Shown here: positions 21,932 through 33,029 of the stretch, piece by piece
How the letters are laid out: every line of letters begins with the position of its first letter
How positions within the stretch are numbered: position 1 is the first letter of the stretch
NCBI GenBank assembly: GCA_033557465.1
Contig: CM066031.1
Span: 1,442,184,163-1,442,248,162, forward strand
Direction of reading: 5' to 3'
DNA: 64,000 nucleotides
From: Ichthyophis bannanicus
Taxonomy: Eukaryota; Chordata; Amphibia; Gymnophiona; Ichthyophiidae
Position numbers and translations under genes: made by a program
The notes under the pieces: model-generated
What the model saw: the letters and a program-made list of their open reading frames with translations, nothing else
Told to the model about the DNA's origin: nothing
Database searches by the model: none

Positions 21932-24025
21932 GAGGGGGAAGTGCAAAAGTGGTATTGTCAGACTCAAAGGTGAAGGGGAAGAATATGTAGAAGCTGATAA
22001 GGATAAAGCAAAATTGCTTAACAAATATTTTTGTTCTGTGTTCACAAATGCAGGACCTCGGAAAACATCCACAAATAGGCTTGAACAATTTTCAGAAGAC
22101 TGTATTCATGAGGAACTAGCTAAACTAAAAGTAGACAAAGCAATAGGGTTGGTTAGGATACATCCCAGAGTATTGAAAGAACTTGAAGTTCTAGCAGCTC
22201 CATTGTCTGACCTTTTCAATGCTTCCTTAGAGTCAGGCATGGTCCCTGAGGGCTAGAGAAAGGCGCATGTGGTCCCTTTACACAAAATGGGAAGTAAGGA
22301 TGACGTTGAGAACTACAGGCCAGTTAGTTTGACCTCTAATGAGCAAACCAATGGAAACACTGCTAAAACAGAGGAAAGTGAGGTTTCAAGAGTTCAAAGG
22401 ACTGCAGGATTTGAAACAGCATGCTTTTACTAGTAGCAGGATTCTCAGACAAATCTAATTAATTTCTTTGACTGGGCAACCAGAGAGTTGGACCAAGGGA
22501 CAGCACTAGATTTGGTAAACTTACATTTCAGTAAAGCATGCGACACTGTTCTGTACAGATGACATAAATAAATTGCAAACCCTCAATATAACTACTCACA
22601 ATAAATTACATACCGGTGAATATTCTCGTATTTCAAACACAACTCAAACATTTAGAAAGCTCGACAAGACCTCAACTCATAAAATGAGCTACATTAGATT
22701 GATTACCGATCTTCCAGTTTAACAGCCCATAGGCCTGTACTAGAGTGCTCAAAATTTCATCATCAGTTTGTCGTTGGCTAATCAAACAAACTTTACCATA
22801 GAGATATGTGTAAATAAAAAATGTAGATACAAAAATATAATGCTACCCAACACAATGTTGTGTTTCAATAACTAACAATACCATTATCTGCTTCAGGGGA
22901 ACACAATCTTCAAAAATACATTATAAACACATTATCCACTCTAGGAACTACCCTCTATACAGGCTGAGTGCCCCCCCACTACTAAAACATCTGTAAATAA
23001 AAAAACACATCATGCCCTGGAGACCACATGATCAGAGCCAATCGTTCAAAGCAGAGTAAACCAATTAACAGCCTGGTTTAACCTCCACGGTTCAATGGAT
23101 CCAAGTCGATGCACCCAAACATTTTGTTAGTGATATTGCAGAAGGATTGTAGGGTAAGGTTTGCCTCTACAGTCGATAACAAAATCTATAATACAGTAGA
23201 CACTCAGGAAGGGGTAGATAACATGAGGAGGGATCTAGCTAAGCTTGAAGAATGGTCAAGAATTTGGCAGCTGACATTTCACGCTAAAAAATGCAGGGTC
23301 ATCCATTTGGGCTGCAAAAGCCCAAAGGAGTGGTACAGTATAGGGTATGAAGTACTTGTCTCCAGTATAGGGCATGAAGAGTAGGACCTGAGCATGATTG
23401 TTTCTGATGATCTCAAGGTGGCTAAACAGGCGATGGCTAAAGACAGAAGGATGCTTGGGTACACAGGGAGAGGAATGGCCAGCAGGAAGGAGGTGATAGT
23501 GCCTCTGTGTAAGTCTTTGGTGAGACCTCATTTGGAGATCACACCTTCAAAAGGATACAAACATGATGGAATCTGCGCAGAGTGTGGCTACCAGTATGGT
23601 CAGTGGACTTCATCAAAAGATATATGGGGACAGACTTAAAGATATCAATATGTATAACTTCGGAGGAAAGGCGGGAGAGGGAAGATATGGTAGAGATGTT
23701 TAAATAGCACCATGGCATAACTGCACAGGAGGAAAGCCTCTTTTAATTGAAAGAATGCTCTGCTACGAGGGGGCTTAGGATAAAAGTGAAAGGGGATAGA
23801 CTTAGGAATAATATGCGGAAATATTTCTTTACAGAAAGAGTGGTAGATGCCTGGAATAGTCTCCCAGTGGAGGAAGTAGAGACCAGGACAGTATCTGAAT
23901 TCAAGAAAGCATGGGATCAACACAGAAAATCGCAAAAGGAAGAAAGGGACTATAGGTAGATGTTATGGAAGGGCAGACTGGATAGGCCATATGGTCTTTT
24001 TCTGCCGTCGTGTTTCTATTTAACT
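21932..24025 (+). mobile_element. CR1 LINE, 5'-truncated, with a foreign block inside
   Basis: Protein fossils in order: KSGIVRLKGEGEEYVEADKD and NKYFCSVFTNAGP (from 21945), ENYRPVSLT after a stop, an eroded SKAFDT at about 22535, then, past a foreign block, ADDTKI-type text, LEEWSRIWQLTFHAKKCRVI (23240-23300), KSLVRPHLE and the C-terminal FTERVVDAWNSLPVEEVE. The 3' end at about 24020 reads ctgccgtcgtgtttctattt, as in the 9-kb CR1. The block 22556-23127 is not CR1 and replaces about 200 bp of RT. Confidence 0.88.
22556..23127. other. unidentified block replacing part of a CR1 RT
   Basis: CR1 sequence stops after cgacactgttctgtacagat and resumes at ttttgttagtgatattgcag. The intervening ~570 bp are AT-rich, have no ORF of note and match no family that I recognise. 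About 200 bp of CR1 (palm motif to the GVPQ block) are absent, so this is a deletion with insertion rather than a clean insertion. Confidence 0.5.
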
Positions 24026-24029
24026 CTCT

Positions 24030-24930
24030 TCCTTTTTTTTTCTATGTTTCCTACTGTAGTTGTAGTTCATCATTTCTGTACAAGTTGTTTCTTGGATTGT
24101 ATTGACAAACTACAATAAAAAATGTTTATTAAAATTAAATGAAGCTAAATGATTCCCTTAGGAGAAATCACCACATAATCATTTATCAACAGGAAAATAT
24201 ATTAAACAAAATTATTATGAGCTAAAAGCTGAAAGTTCACCTAAAGAGAAAGTCATTGGTATTTTAAATTTCAAGCATTGCACATTCAGTACTGCCCTGA
24301 TGAGGCAAATGAAGTCTATACTTGCACAAAATGTCCACTGAGAAAGAAATGAGCTGTAGTCAGAACATGCCTGAAACCCAACAGCCTAGCAACTGAAGAA
24401 TCTGGAGGCGGAGGAAATAATTTCTGAACCATATGACTCATTTTTGTTACTTAAAAGCATAATATACAACTTCCAGAGCTTTGGTTACTGGAAACGATGC
24501 ATTCCACGTTCTCCAAAGCAGCTTATCATACAGTACAATACATTTATTTATGAGAGATTTGAAAACTAAAAGCAACAATATTTCCATTACAGATGAAAAT
24601 CCAAAAATCTTTAAGAAAGGCTGAACAGAGAGATTTTGCTGTAGAAACTAAAACTTTCCTGGTGCTCATTTGAGGTTATTCCATGGCTTACAGCTCATGT
24701 CTACTCAGGCTGCTAAAGTCTTCATGTCAGAGAGCTGTTAGAGAGCTGGCTACCAGACTGACAAGTTAGAGGTCAGCTTTCAGAGAACAAGCCAAAATAC
24801 AGTAAATCATACTTCTGGTGATACGCGTCTGAAGGGAGAACACGTGAGGGATTAGCTCTGGCTTTGGCCCCAGAAAAACAGTGAAAATAACAAACTGCTT
24901 TCCTCCCAACGTGGTGGTCAGGCATGGAGA
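24030..24930. other. no recognised feature (possible L1 3' tail at the start)
   Basis: Around 24085-24140 the text caaactacaataaaaaatgt resembles an L1 3' end with poly(A) signal, which would fit the L1 ORF1 piece upstream of the CR1. The rest shows no coding signal. Confidence 0.35.
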
Positions 24931-24977
24931 ATCCTCACTGTGAGGTACCGGGAGATAAGAGTGGCAGTGTTGAGGAC

Positions 24978-25576
24978 ATGTCCCAAAAAAAGGCAGACAC
25001 ATAATGGCTGCTGACATCTCTAAGGTGACTGCGGTCAGTGCAGGGGAGCCGACAGCTGAAATCTCCAGAGTGGTGGAGGATCATCTCAATAAGTTGCAGT
25101 CCACGGTGGATCATATCAGAGAGTCTTTTGAGACACAACTGGAGCCGACAGCTGAAATCTTCAGAGTGGTGGAGGATCATCTCAATAAGTTGCAGTCCAC
25201 AGTGGATCATATCAGAGAGTCTTTTGAGACACAGCTGGTCCACATATTGGAGGTCGAGAGCAGAGTGGCAGCTCAGGAAGAACAGACAATGCAGCTAGAG
25301 AGTTAGGTAGCCTGACTCACCAGTGAGCAAAACCAGCTGTTCGAAAGACTGGAGGAGCAGGAGAACTGCTCCCAACGAAATAACCTCAGGGTGATTGGTC
25401 TGGCAGAAAGAGAGAGTGATGAGAAACTTAATAAAGTTTTCCAAGACTCGCTTCCCACACAGTTGGACCTCTCTGCGCCTACAGGATCATGGCACTGTGA
25501 GCACACCCACAGAATCGGGCCCAAAGTCATCGATCGCCAGAGGCCACAAGCGTCCACTGGATGCTATCTAAACTGA
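24978..25576 (+). pseudogene. L1-type ORF1 N-terminal and coiled-coil region
   Basis: A start at 24978 (MSQKKADT then stop) is followed in another frame by a coiled coil with the heptad-rich repeat VVEDHLNKLQSTVDHIRESF occurring twice. Then SEQNQLFERLEEQENCSQRN, NLRVIGLAERES and HTHRIGPKV follow, the signature that opens the RRM domain of L1 ORF1 proteins (NLRxxGxxE ... AHRxG). Two stops and a frame change are present. The C-terminal domain is missing; a SINE follows at 25605. Confidence 0.85.
25047..25238 (+). repeat. 96-bp in-frame tandem duplication in L1 ORF1 coiled coil
   Basis: Copies at 25047-25142 and 25143-25238 differ at only about three positions. Each encodes 32 residues (EPTAEI...ETQL), so the reading frame and heptad phase are nearly kept. 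Confidence 0.95.
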
Positions 25577-25604
25577 ACAGAAAAAGAAAAGATTCTAAAA
25601 GACA

Positions 25605-25850
25605 GGGAGTAGCAGCCTAATGGTTAAGAACACTGGCTTGGGAACCCAGAGACCAGGGTTTGATTCCCACTAGCACTCCTTGTGGCCTTGGGCAAGTCAC
25701 TAAACCCTTCATTGCCTCAGAAAAATCCAAGTTATCAATGTCCCTGTTTAATGTACATTGCCAAGTTTAAGTTTCAATGTAAACCGCTTTGATTGAAATG
25801 ATAAAGCAGTATATAAAACCTGTTAAATAAATAAATAATAATAAAAAAAC
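25605..25850 (+). mobile_element. tRNA/CORE-SINE with L2-like tail
   Basis: The tRNA-like head has a B-box-like ggtttgattcc and an A-box-like cagcctaatgg. The CORE segment ccttgtggccttgggcaagt follows, as in MIR-type SINEs. The 3' part gtaaaccgctttgattgaaa and gcagtatataaaac matches the tails of L2-like elements in this window, ending in an aaataaataaata run. Its head is nearly the same as in the RTE-tailed SINEs at 35.0, 48.6 and 53.0 kb. Confidence 0.88.
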
Positions 25851-26069
25851 CTAATGTTATTCAACAATTACTCCAGCTGAATTGCCGCTAAGTAGCAAGA
25901 ATTTACAACCGTCTACACCACATTGTTTAAGTGCAGGGTATGTTGTGTGCTGCTTTGCCCACAATGCTATGAGTGATGCACGAAGGAAAGACATACTTTG
26001 CTCTCATAGAAGGCGGCAAATGGTTCGTGGAGCACCTGACACCCCACAACTTGGTCCGGAGAGAGGCAT

Positions 26070-26772
26070 CTAGAAACATAGAAAAATGATGACAGAAAAA
26101 GACCACATGGCCTATCTAGTCTGTCCTTCCATATCAACAACTACAACAGTCCCCTTTTTTCATTTAGAGATCATCTGTGTTTGTCCCATTCTTTTTTGAA
26201 TTCAGATAGTGTCCTCATCTTTACCACCTCCACTGGGGGAGTATTCCACGGATCCACCACTCTTTTGGTAAAGAAATATTTCCGCATATCACTCCTGAAT
26301 CTATCCCCTTTCACCCTCATCCCATGTCCCCTTGTAGCAGAACTTATTTCAATCGAAAGAGGCTCTCCCCCTGTGCGTTTATGCCACAGAGGTATTTAAA
26401 CATCTCAATCATATCACCTCTATCCCGCCTTTCCTCCAAGGTGTACATATTAAGATTCTTAAGTCTGTCCTCATATGCTTTATAATGAAGACCACTAACC
26501 ATTTTAGTAGCCACCCTCTGTACTGACTCCATCCTGTTTATATCCTTTTGATGGTGTGGCCTCCAAAATTGCACAAAATACTCCAAATGAGGCCGCACTA
26601 AAGACTTATACAGAGGAACTATCACCTCCTTTTTTCTGCTAGCCATTCCTCGCCATATGCACCCAAAAATACTTCTAGCTTTTGCTGTCACCTTTTCTAC
26701 CTGTTTAGCTACTTTAAGATCAGACACAATCACACCTAGGTCCCGCTCTTCTTTAGTGGAGAAAAGTACTTC
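26070..26772 (-). mobile_element. CR1 LINE 3' fragment
   Basis: The minus strand encodes SDLKVAKQVEKVTAKARSIF, KSLVRPHLEYFVQFWRPH and LNMYTLEERRDRGDMIEMFK, ending in a 3' UTR with tttctatgtttcta at 26070. It is the same family as the CR1 at 9.1-12.5 kb and is truncated just upstream of the VSDxLKVA block. The frame 26344-26733 is open for 129 codons. Confidence 0.92.
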
Positions 26773-27285
26773 ACTCCCTCAATTGGCATAGTGAACCAGG
26801 AGGAAGAAAGGGCTGAGGGGTCGGTAGGTGGCTGAATTGGCGGGGCATCGGATGGAGACACTGCTGGGGATTTCCTCACCTCCCTCCGCAGCATCCATCT
26901 CCTAATAGACCAGTTTGTTGTTTGATGATCAGGTGATGAATGTGAAGAAACATTGCCGCTGCCCTAACTGGGACTAGATTTACCAAAATGAAAGCTGCAG
27001 CGAGGGCCTGATGGACCAGAGTTTTGATTTCATGTGGAGACAGCGGATGAGGGCGGCAGCTACAGAGACATACTGTGGTGTCCTTGGAAATATTACATAA
27101 TTGTTTAAGCACAATGTTGGCTGGGGGGGAAGGAAGGGGTTCTGTTATGTTTTGGTAGCTAGGTAGAGTGTTGAGGAATAATGGTATGAGGGGGGTAACG
27201 GTTGATAGGAATCTTGATGATTAAGGTATGGGGCTTAGGTGGAGGGGAATATTTGAAGGAGAAATGTGGGTTAAAAGTGGAATGT
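26773..27285. other. no recognised feature
   Basis: A 78-codon minus-strand frame (26876-27112) has no motif that I recognise. GC is moderate. No assignment is made. Confidence 0.4.
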
Positions 27286-27289
27286 GCAA

Positions 27290-28810
27290 TGGCAAGGGTC
27301 ACCATCAGATCCATTTCAAAGAAACCTCAGTAGTGCAGAATCAACTGAAACTCCTCCTGACTCAACTCCCACTCTCTAGGATCCAGAGAATGCCAGCCAA
27401 GGAAGTCCACTTCCACACTGTCCACTCCTGCAATGTACTGAGCCGATAAGGCAGGCAAGAGAGCTATCTCCAGAGCTACCCTGGCACTCCTCACGCCATC
27501 TTGCTGATTGACATAAGCCACTGCCATGGCATTGTCTGAAAACATTTGAACTGCGCGGTCCTTGATCAGAGGCTAGAAACGCAGAAGAGCCAACCTGAGA
27601 GCCCTCACCTTGAGACAGTTGATGGACCACACCACTCCCCTGAGATTCCAATGGCCCTGGACCGTATGGTCTTGGTAATGGACTCCCCATCATCAGGAGA
27701 ATCCAGGAGAAATTGTCCAGCGGTACACTCTTCCTCAGATGACAGGGCTGCTGCCACCACCACAGGCTGAACTTTACCATCAACGGGAGTGGGAGCCTGC
27801 GCACAGACCCATGAGAACTCGGGGACCACCGAGCCAGCAAGGACCTCTGGAGCACTGAGCATGCACCCATGGCACCATCTCTATGGTCACCGTCATCAAT
27901 CTGAGGAGCTGAAGATAATCCCAGACTCAGAGCCTGCTGTGCACAGAACAGTGCCAGGCAGTCCGTCTTGTCTTCCTCTTCTGGCAGGAAAACTCCGCCC
28001 ACGAGTGTCTAAACATGCTTCCAGAAACTCCAGGGACTGGGAAGGCAACAGCTGGCTCTTTCTCCAATTGATCACCCAGCCGAGGCATTCCAAAAAGGAT
28101 ACATAGTAACACAGTAAATGACAGCAGATAAAGACCAGCATGGTCCATCTAGTCTGCCCAGCATGATGGCAAGAGTAGGTGCACATGCCGCTCCGTACAG
28201 GCCACCCCACCTGGGATGCCACCTGAGACACTTCTGAAAGGGAATGGGCACAGATGAACCAGTCGTCCAGATATGGATGGACATAGATCCTTCAGTGCTG
28301 CAGCTCCCATGCCAGAATTGACACCATCATGACCTTGGAGGACATCTTCAGGGTGGGTGATATCTCGAAAGGGAGGACAGCGAACTGATAGTGAGAGCCA
28401 AGCTCGGCAACAGATATCTTTGCTGAGCCGCTCGGATCAGGCTATGAAAACACACCTCGGCCAGATCTACAGAAGCCAAGAACGCCCCTCAATGCATTGC
28501 TTGAAACACAGAACCCAAGGTTTCCATCCAGCAACACAGGACACGCAAGTGTGCCTGTTGATCCTCTTGAGGTCCAGAATGGGCTGGAATAACTGTCCTT
28601 TTTAGGCACCATGAAATAGATGGAGAATCTGTCCTTGCCCCGCTTGGCCAGGGGGACGGGCATCATTGCCTTTAGGCGCAGCAGCTTCTTCAAGGTGGTC
28701 CACACAGTGACACTTTTGATTGTAGATGCACAAGGAGAGATGACAAAGGCATCCAGAATGGGCTCTCTGCATTCCAAGACATAGCCGAACTGAATGGTGT
28801 CTAGCACACA
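27290..28810 (-). pseudogene. DIRS C reverse transcriptase / RNase H fossil
   Basis: RT text runs LAKRGKDRFSIYFMVPKKD, a decayed region, then YLDDW in codons 28259-28273, AHSFQKCLRWHPR, a CR1 insertion, and WVINWRKSQLLPSQSLEFLE. RNase H follows with SDNAMAVAYVNQQDG (27500s), the counterpart of TDNQVAMFYVNKQGG in copy A, and WHSLDPREWELSQEEFQ. Catalytic YLDD is conserved, but frames change repeatedly. Confidence 0.78.
28102..28205 (-). mobile_element. short CR1 3' end inside DIRS C
   Basis: The plus-strand text catagtaacacagtaaatga and ccagcatggtccatctagtc matches the 3' end of the CR1 subfamily at 48173 closely. It separates two RT segments that would otherwise abut, so it is a 5'-truncated insertion younger than element C. 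Confidence 0.85.
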
Positions 28811-29105
28811 TTGATCCTTGGTACCTGGGTCTATGCTTAAATGAAAAGGCAGAGCTTGCTACCAATCGAAGGAACCAGGGAATGGGCCCCCCAAACCCTC
28901 AATGCACAGGCCAGAAGGGTTCTCCTCTGGAAGGGACAGAGTCTCTGGGCCCATCTGCTCCACGAAAGAACTGAGAATGAGCCCGAAGCCCAGAAGCAGA
29001 GGGAAGAAAGGTTTTCCAGGTCAGTAACGATGAATATCCTGAGACCCCCAGGCATTCTGAGTCTCCCGCGGTAGATAGGTGGAGACAGATGAGAAGGAGC
29101 CCAGC

Positions 29106-30560
29106 CTATTTCACATGTCCCCTGGACCCGTCTTTTGGTAGGTGGTAAGATTTCGTCTCACCCGGATCCTTCACCAGCTTCTCCCAATCAACTTCAAAAA
29201 GAAGCTTCCCCTTAAAAGCCAGTTGGGCCAACTTGGCTTTGGAAGATGAGACCACAGCCCAGTGCTGGAGCCAAACCCAACGCCATGACACAGTCATCAA
29301 GGCACCATCCCTGGCCACCAAACGTGCCAGGTCATACATGGCATCAGAAAGGAAGGCTGCAGTCGACTGCAAAAGAGGGGTATCATCGTCCAGCAGAAAA
29401 GACTGAATCCACTAGAGCAGGGTTCAAAACATCAGGCTAGCACAGACCACCAGCTGCAGAATAGCAGCCACCACGGTGAACTGGCTGTTAGACAAATAAA
29501 TCATCTTACAGTCCCTCTAAGGCTAATCTGCCTTCCACATGAATGGTGGTTCATCTGGTAGCTACCGTGATCTGTGCATCCACCTTGGGAATACCAAAAT
29601 ACTCAATACCCTCCTTCTCTGGGAGAGCATAGATCTTACACACCTTTAGCTCCTGAGGCAGGGAGTTGGGAGAGTCCCACTCCAACTGAATCATATCTGT
29701 GATCACATCTGGGAACAAGAAGACAGTAGTGGATTTCCACACCCTTTAAAGAAGAGGGTGTACCTTTGTCTCCTGCTCCATGCCAGAAGCATCTGTCAAG
29801 TTCAAGGCAGATGAGACCCTGGCAATCACTGCCGCCAACTCTTCCTTCCAGAATAGATGGATCACACTGGCCTCTTCACAATCTTCTGAAGGCGAGAGCA
29901 CTTCTTCATCCATGTCAGAGTCCAGTACCTAGCCATCTGAATCCAAGTCATAGTCAAAATATCAGGCAGCTCCCAGCTGTTCCCCATCTTCAGAGAGTGC
30001 CCCTCACTAGGGACACTTAATGAAAGGCAATTAAACAGGGCCTCTACTCTCTGCCCTGCATGAGACTGCCCGCAGAGGCATCCTGAGGCCGCAGGGTCCA
30101 AATTTCCACACCAGAAGGACCAGGCCTGCTACAAAAAAGAAAAAAGATTCCAAGGAGGACAATCCAGAGACTAGAAGCTCTCCTTTCAGAAATGACCTCC
30201 CAACACCAGGGGGCACAGCTACCACAGACCACCTAGAGGATGAGGCATGGCTCACAGCATGATTACCAGACCCTCCAACCAGCTGGATATCCTTACACAT
30301 AGCGCCATCCATCACCTCCTGCTCTGAGGCATGCAGGGCCAAACTAATTGCATCCCCCGGCTGAGAGAGAGGGAGTAGGCCCTCCAGGGATGATTCAGAA
30401 GTTGCCATGCAAGAAGAGCAGAATCCAGAATCCAAAGAAGATGCACCTTGCTTGCCACAGGTCAAACAACATTTCCTGGAAGAAGACAGAGTTAAGGCAA
30501 GTATCACAACAGCTCGCTCTAAGATTCCGGCACCTTGAAAAGCACACATTAATTGCATTT
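29106..30560 (-). pseudogene. DIRS C gag fossil
   Basis: From the N-terminal side, CCLTCGKQGASSLDSGFCSS (30031-30657) is a CxxC...Cxx-type cluster. Later, VDAQITVATR (29551-29742) and, after a stop, TTIHVEGRLALEGL resemble the conserved DIRS gag block. SSSKAKLAQLAFKGKLLFEV (29106-29372) resembles the late gag core. Identification rests on these phrases and on position upstream of a DIRS RT. Confidence 0.65.
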
Positions 30561-30660
30561 TTATTGCAAAGTGTATTACAGGCGCTAAGGTAGGAACATG
30601 AATTAGCGCTTCTTGGGTGGAACGTGCATAGAGATCGCGCAACTGCCAGATGCACAATAG

Positions 30661-31230
30661 GAGAAAACTCTACCAACGTGTGCAGAAAATAGTGGCAAAC
30701 CCCCACACTGCGCCAACAGTAATCAGCAGTCTACTCCAAATTGTGTCCCACACAGATTGAATTGGGAGTCCCCAACAAGGACAATGGCCAGGTCAAGCCT
30801 TTGTACTCACCGCCCCCCCTCCCCCGAGAGCCCCAGGCAGAGGATCCATGGAGGGCTCAGTTCTATTCCCCTAATACTGTTTCACTGGCTTTCACAGCAT
30901 TGCGTTTAAGGTGGCTGGCAGGCAGATTCCTCTGAGAGCCTTTTGCAATCGTCAGGAGAGGGGGAGGGGACAGAAAAGGAGGGTGGGGCATTGAGACTGT
31001 ATGAGACTGCTGCAATTTTCCAGATCCTTCCAAATCTTTCCAATTTCTGGCTGCTCAACAGGCTCTTATCATAAGTGTGTGGAGCTAAATCAATTTTCCC
31101 TCCTCTTATGGCTACCAAAAAGACCACAGTCTAGTGGAGCCTCCCACACCGTGCTCAAGTGAGTGTGTCACCCTCAAGGTGATTGTTCACGAGCATTTAA
31201 TCAATTTTTTCCTCTCAATCATCAGATTTT
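30661..31230. other. no recognised feature
   Basis: Possibly the leader of element C, but no terminal repeat is visible. A polypurine stretch lies at 30950-30990. Confidence 0.35.
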
Positions 31231-31334
31231 CTTCAGAGAAGAGAAAATTTATTTAGCTGCATTTATATCCCTCTTTTCACCGGGTCAAAGCGGTTGGGGG
31301 ATACATTTAACACGAGGGGATATGAGACACATTT

Positions 31335-31730
31335 TATTTATTTATTTATTTATTACAGGCTCTTATATACCGCTCTATTCAGAATCAGCGCGGTTCACAA
31401 TATAACAACATACCATAACAACAAACTGTTAGGTTTTACAGAGAACAAGGTTAGAGAACTTGGATAAAACATGGGACGTCATTACTGCAACTATTTACAA
31501 GAGTATTTACAAGAGTATTTACAAGTATACATAACAGGATTTGTTCTTAGTTTGGGTAGTGAATAAGATTGGTTAGTTGGTCAAGTAATATTGGGGGAAG
31601 AGGTGGGATTTGAGTGCCTTTCTGAAAAGGGATAGATCAGTGATAGCACGAATTTCTGGGGGTAGAGCGTTCCAGTACTTAGGGGCATAGAATCTGAAGG
31701 CCCTGTTAGATGTCACTGATAGGCATTTTG
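31335..31730 (-). mobile_element. L2-like LINE 3' end
   Basis: The minus strand encodes FRFYAPKYWNALPPEIRAIT and LSLFRKALKSHLFPQYY, the C-terminal end of L2/CR1-group RT proteins. A 3' UTR follows, ending in an attt tandem (plus strand 31334-31355). It sits inside the SINE and is therefore younger than it. Confidence 0.78.
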
Positions 31731-31736
31731 TCGCTG

Positions 31737-31820
31737 CTTACAGGGAACATGGGCAATGGAGGGTTAAGTGCGGGACTACTTACAGGGAACATGGGCAATG
31801 GAGGGTTAAGTGCGGGACTA
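31737..31820. repeat. 42-bp tandem duplication within the SINE
   Basis: cttacagggaacatgggcaa through gtgcgggacta occurs at 31737-31778 and again at 31779-31820, identical. The related SINE at 46.9 kb has one copy. Confidence 0.95.
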
Positions 31821-31925
31821 GAAACCCCAGTCCTTCCGGCCCAAGGTTGCTGTCCTCTAGTGGGATTTGAACCACCGACCTTCCGGCCTGTAGTACCTTG
31901 TCCCAACCACTAGGCCACTCCTCCC

Positions 31926-32860
31926 CCCATCTATCCACCATCTGCTGGAGACAAAGAAATACTGCAGAGACCTCTGATGGCTGAGGCGAATAGAGGCATA
32001 GAAGTGATGTCATTGAACCCTGGGCTTTTCATTGGTGCTTTGTCTCCACTGATCTTCTGGAAGAACATAACCCACTTGTCTGGACTGGTCTAGCAGAATG
32101 ACATGGAAATAAAGATTTCAGAAAGCTGCTATTTACACATGCAGATCTACGTTATGTCCAGATTTCGAAGGGACATGTTTTGAGTTTGGATAGGGCAGGC
32201 TAGATGTGAATTCTCCATGCTACAAGGGGAATACACATGGTGGCCAAATATTTTGCAATTCAGCCTTTACACATGCCCCAAGGCATGCACAGGTGCCAGT
32301 TTGAAGGGGCAGGTACAAATGCTGACTGCACCATCCCCATCCTTTGCTGCTACAGCATCCATCCCCACTGACCCCTTCCCTGATTCAGCCAATAAATCCA
32401 ACCCACCTGAAGCACCCTGCCTCTTACCAGGGGTGGTTGATGCTTTAAGGGATGCCTAGTCACTCCTGCTTTGTTTGGCACTGGGTTCAAAATGGTGGCT
32501 TTGACACCTAGCGATAGTCTTATGATACTACTGATGGGGGAAGCTGCCAGACTTACTGGCTGTGATGGGAGAAGACATGGAAGGGGCATCGGTGATGAGG
32601 AGGTACAGGGATACTGGGAACACCTATTTTAGAAAGATGCTCCCACATCGATTTGGAGGAGGGCATTATGCTTTTTTCCCCTACAAGTGCAATTTAAAAA
32701 AACAAAAATACAATGCTCCCTCTGGATGTGTGGACAAATACCCTTGCATTTGCTGACATTCTTATAGATATGTTACAAAAGCCTCTGCATTTGACAAAGC
32801 CTTTTGCAAAATACAGAGAGAATTGTGCTCATCCAGACCCGAGCATGTCAATTCCCCTCT
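31926..32860. other. no recognised feature
   Basis: No repeat or coding unit identified. Confidence 0.4.
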
Positions 32861-32861
32861 C

Positions 32862-32960
32862 CACGACCTTATATATTTATTTTACTGATTTTTAATACCA
32901 TTCTATTTCACAGTCACAGTGGTTTACATACAACAATGAACAATAAGATTGTTACACAGA
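32862..32960 (-). mobile_element. L2-like LINE 3' tail fragment
   Basis: atatatttattttactgatt followed by accattctatttcacagtca and gtggtttacatacaacaatg is a diverged form of the tail seen at 31335, 46163 and 54250. Confidence 0.55.
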
Positions 32961-33029
32961 ACAGGATTTCTAACTTGGGGAACTTAATAGGGTAAACTAT
33001 GTATTAAAAAGTAATGCTCTGGGCATGCT

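Larger units (their letters stand above)
27290..30660 (-). mobile_element. old DIRS-like element C, recombinase end missing
   Basis: The minus strand shows a gag zinc-type cluster (30.2-30.55 kb), gag capsid-like text, RT and RNase H in the same order as copies A and B, but with very low protein similarity to them. It is therefore a separate DIRS lineage or a much older copy. Sequence ends in RNase H/linker at about 27290 with no tyrosine recombinase and no terminal repeats. A 100-bp CR1 3' end interrupts the RT at 28102-28205. Confidence 0.75.
31235..31925 (-). mobile_element. tRNA/CORE-SINE with L2-like tail, split by an L2-like LINE
   Basis: The 3' part (31240-31334, plus-strand ttcaccgggtcaaagcggtt) and the tRNA-like head (31820-31925, antisense of the B box ggttcaaatcc and ggcctagtggttgggacaag) belong to the same SINE family as 46829-47103. 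Between them lies an L2-like LINE 3' end (31335-31730) and a duplicated piece of the SINE. Confidence 0.82.
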
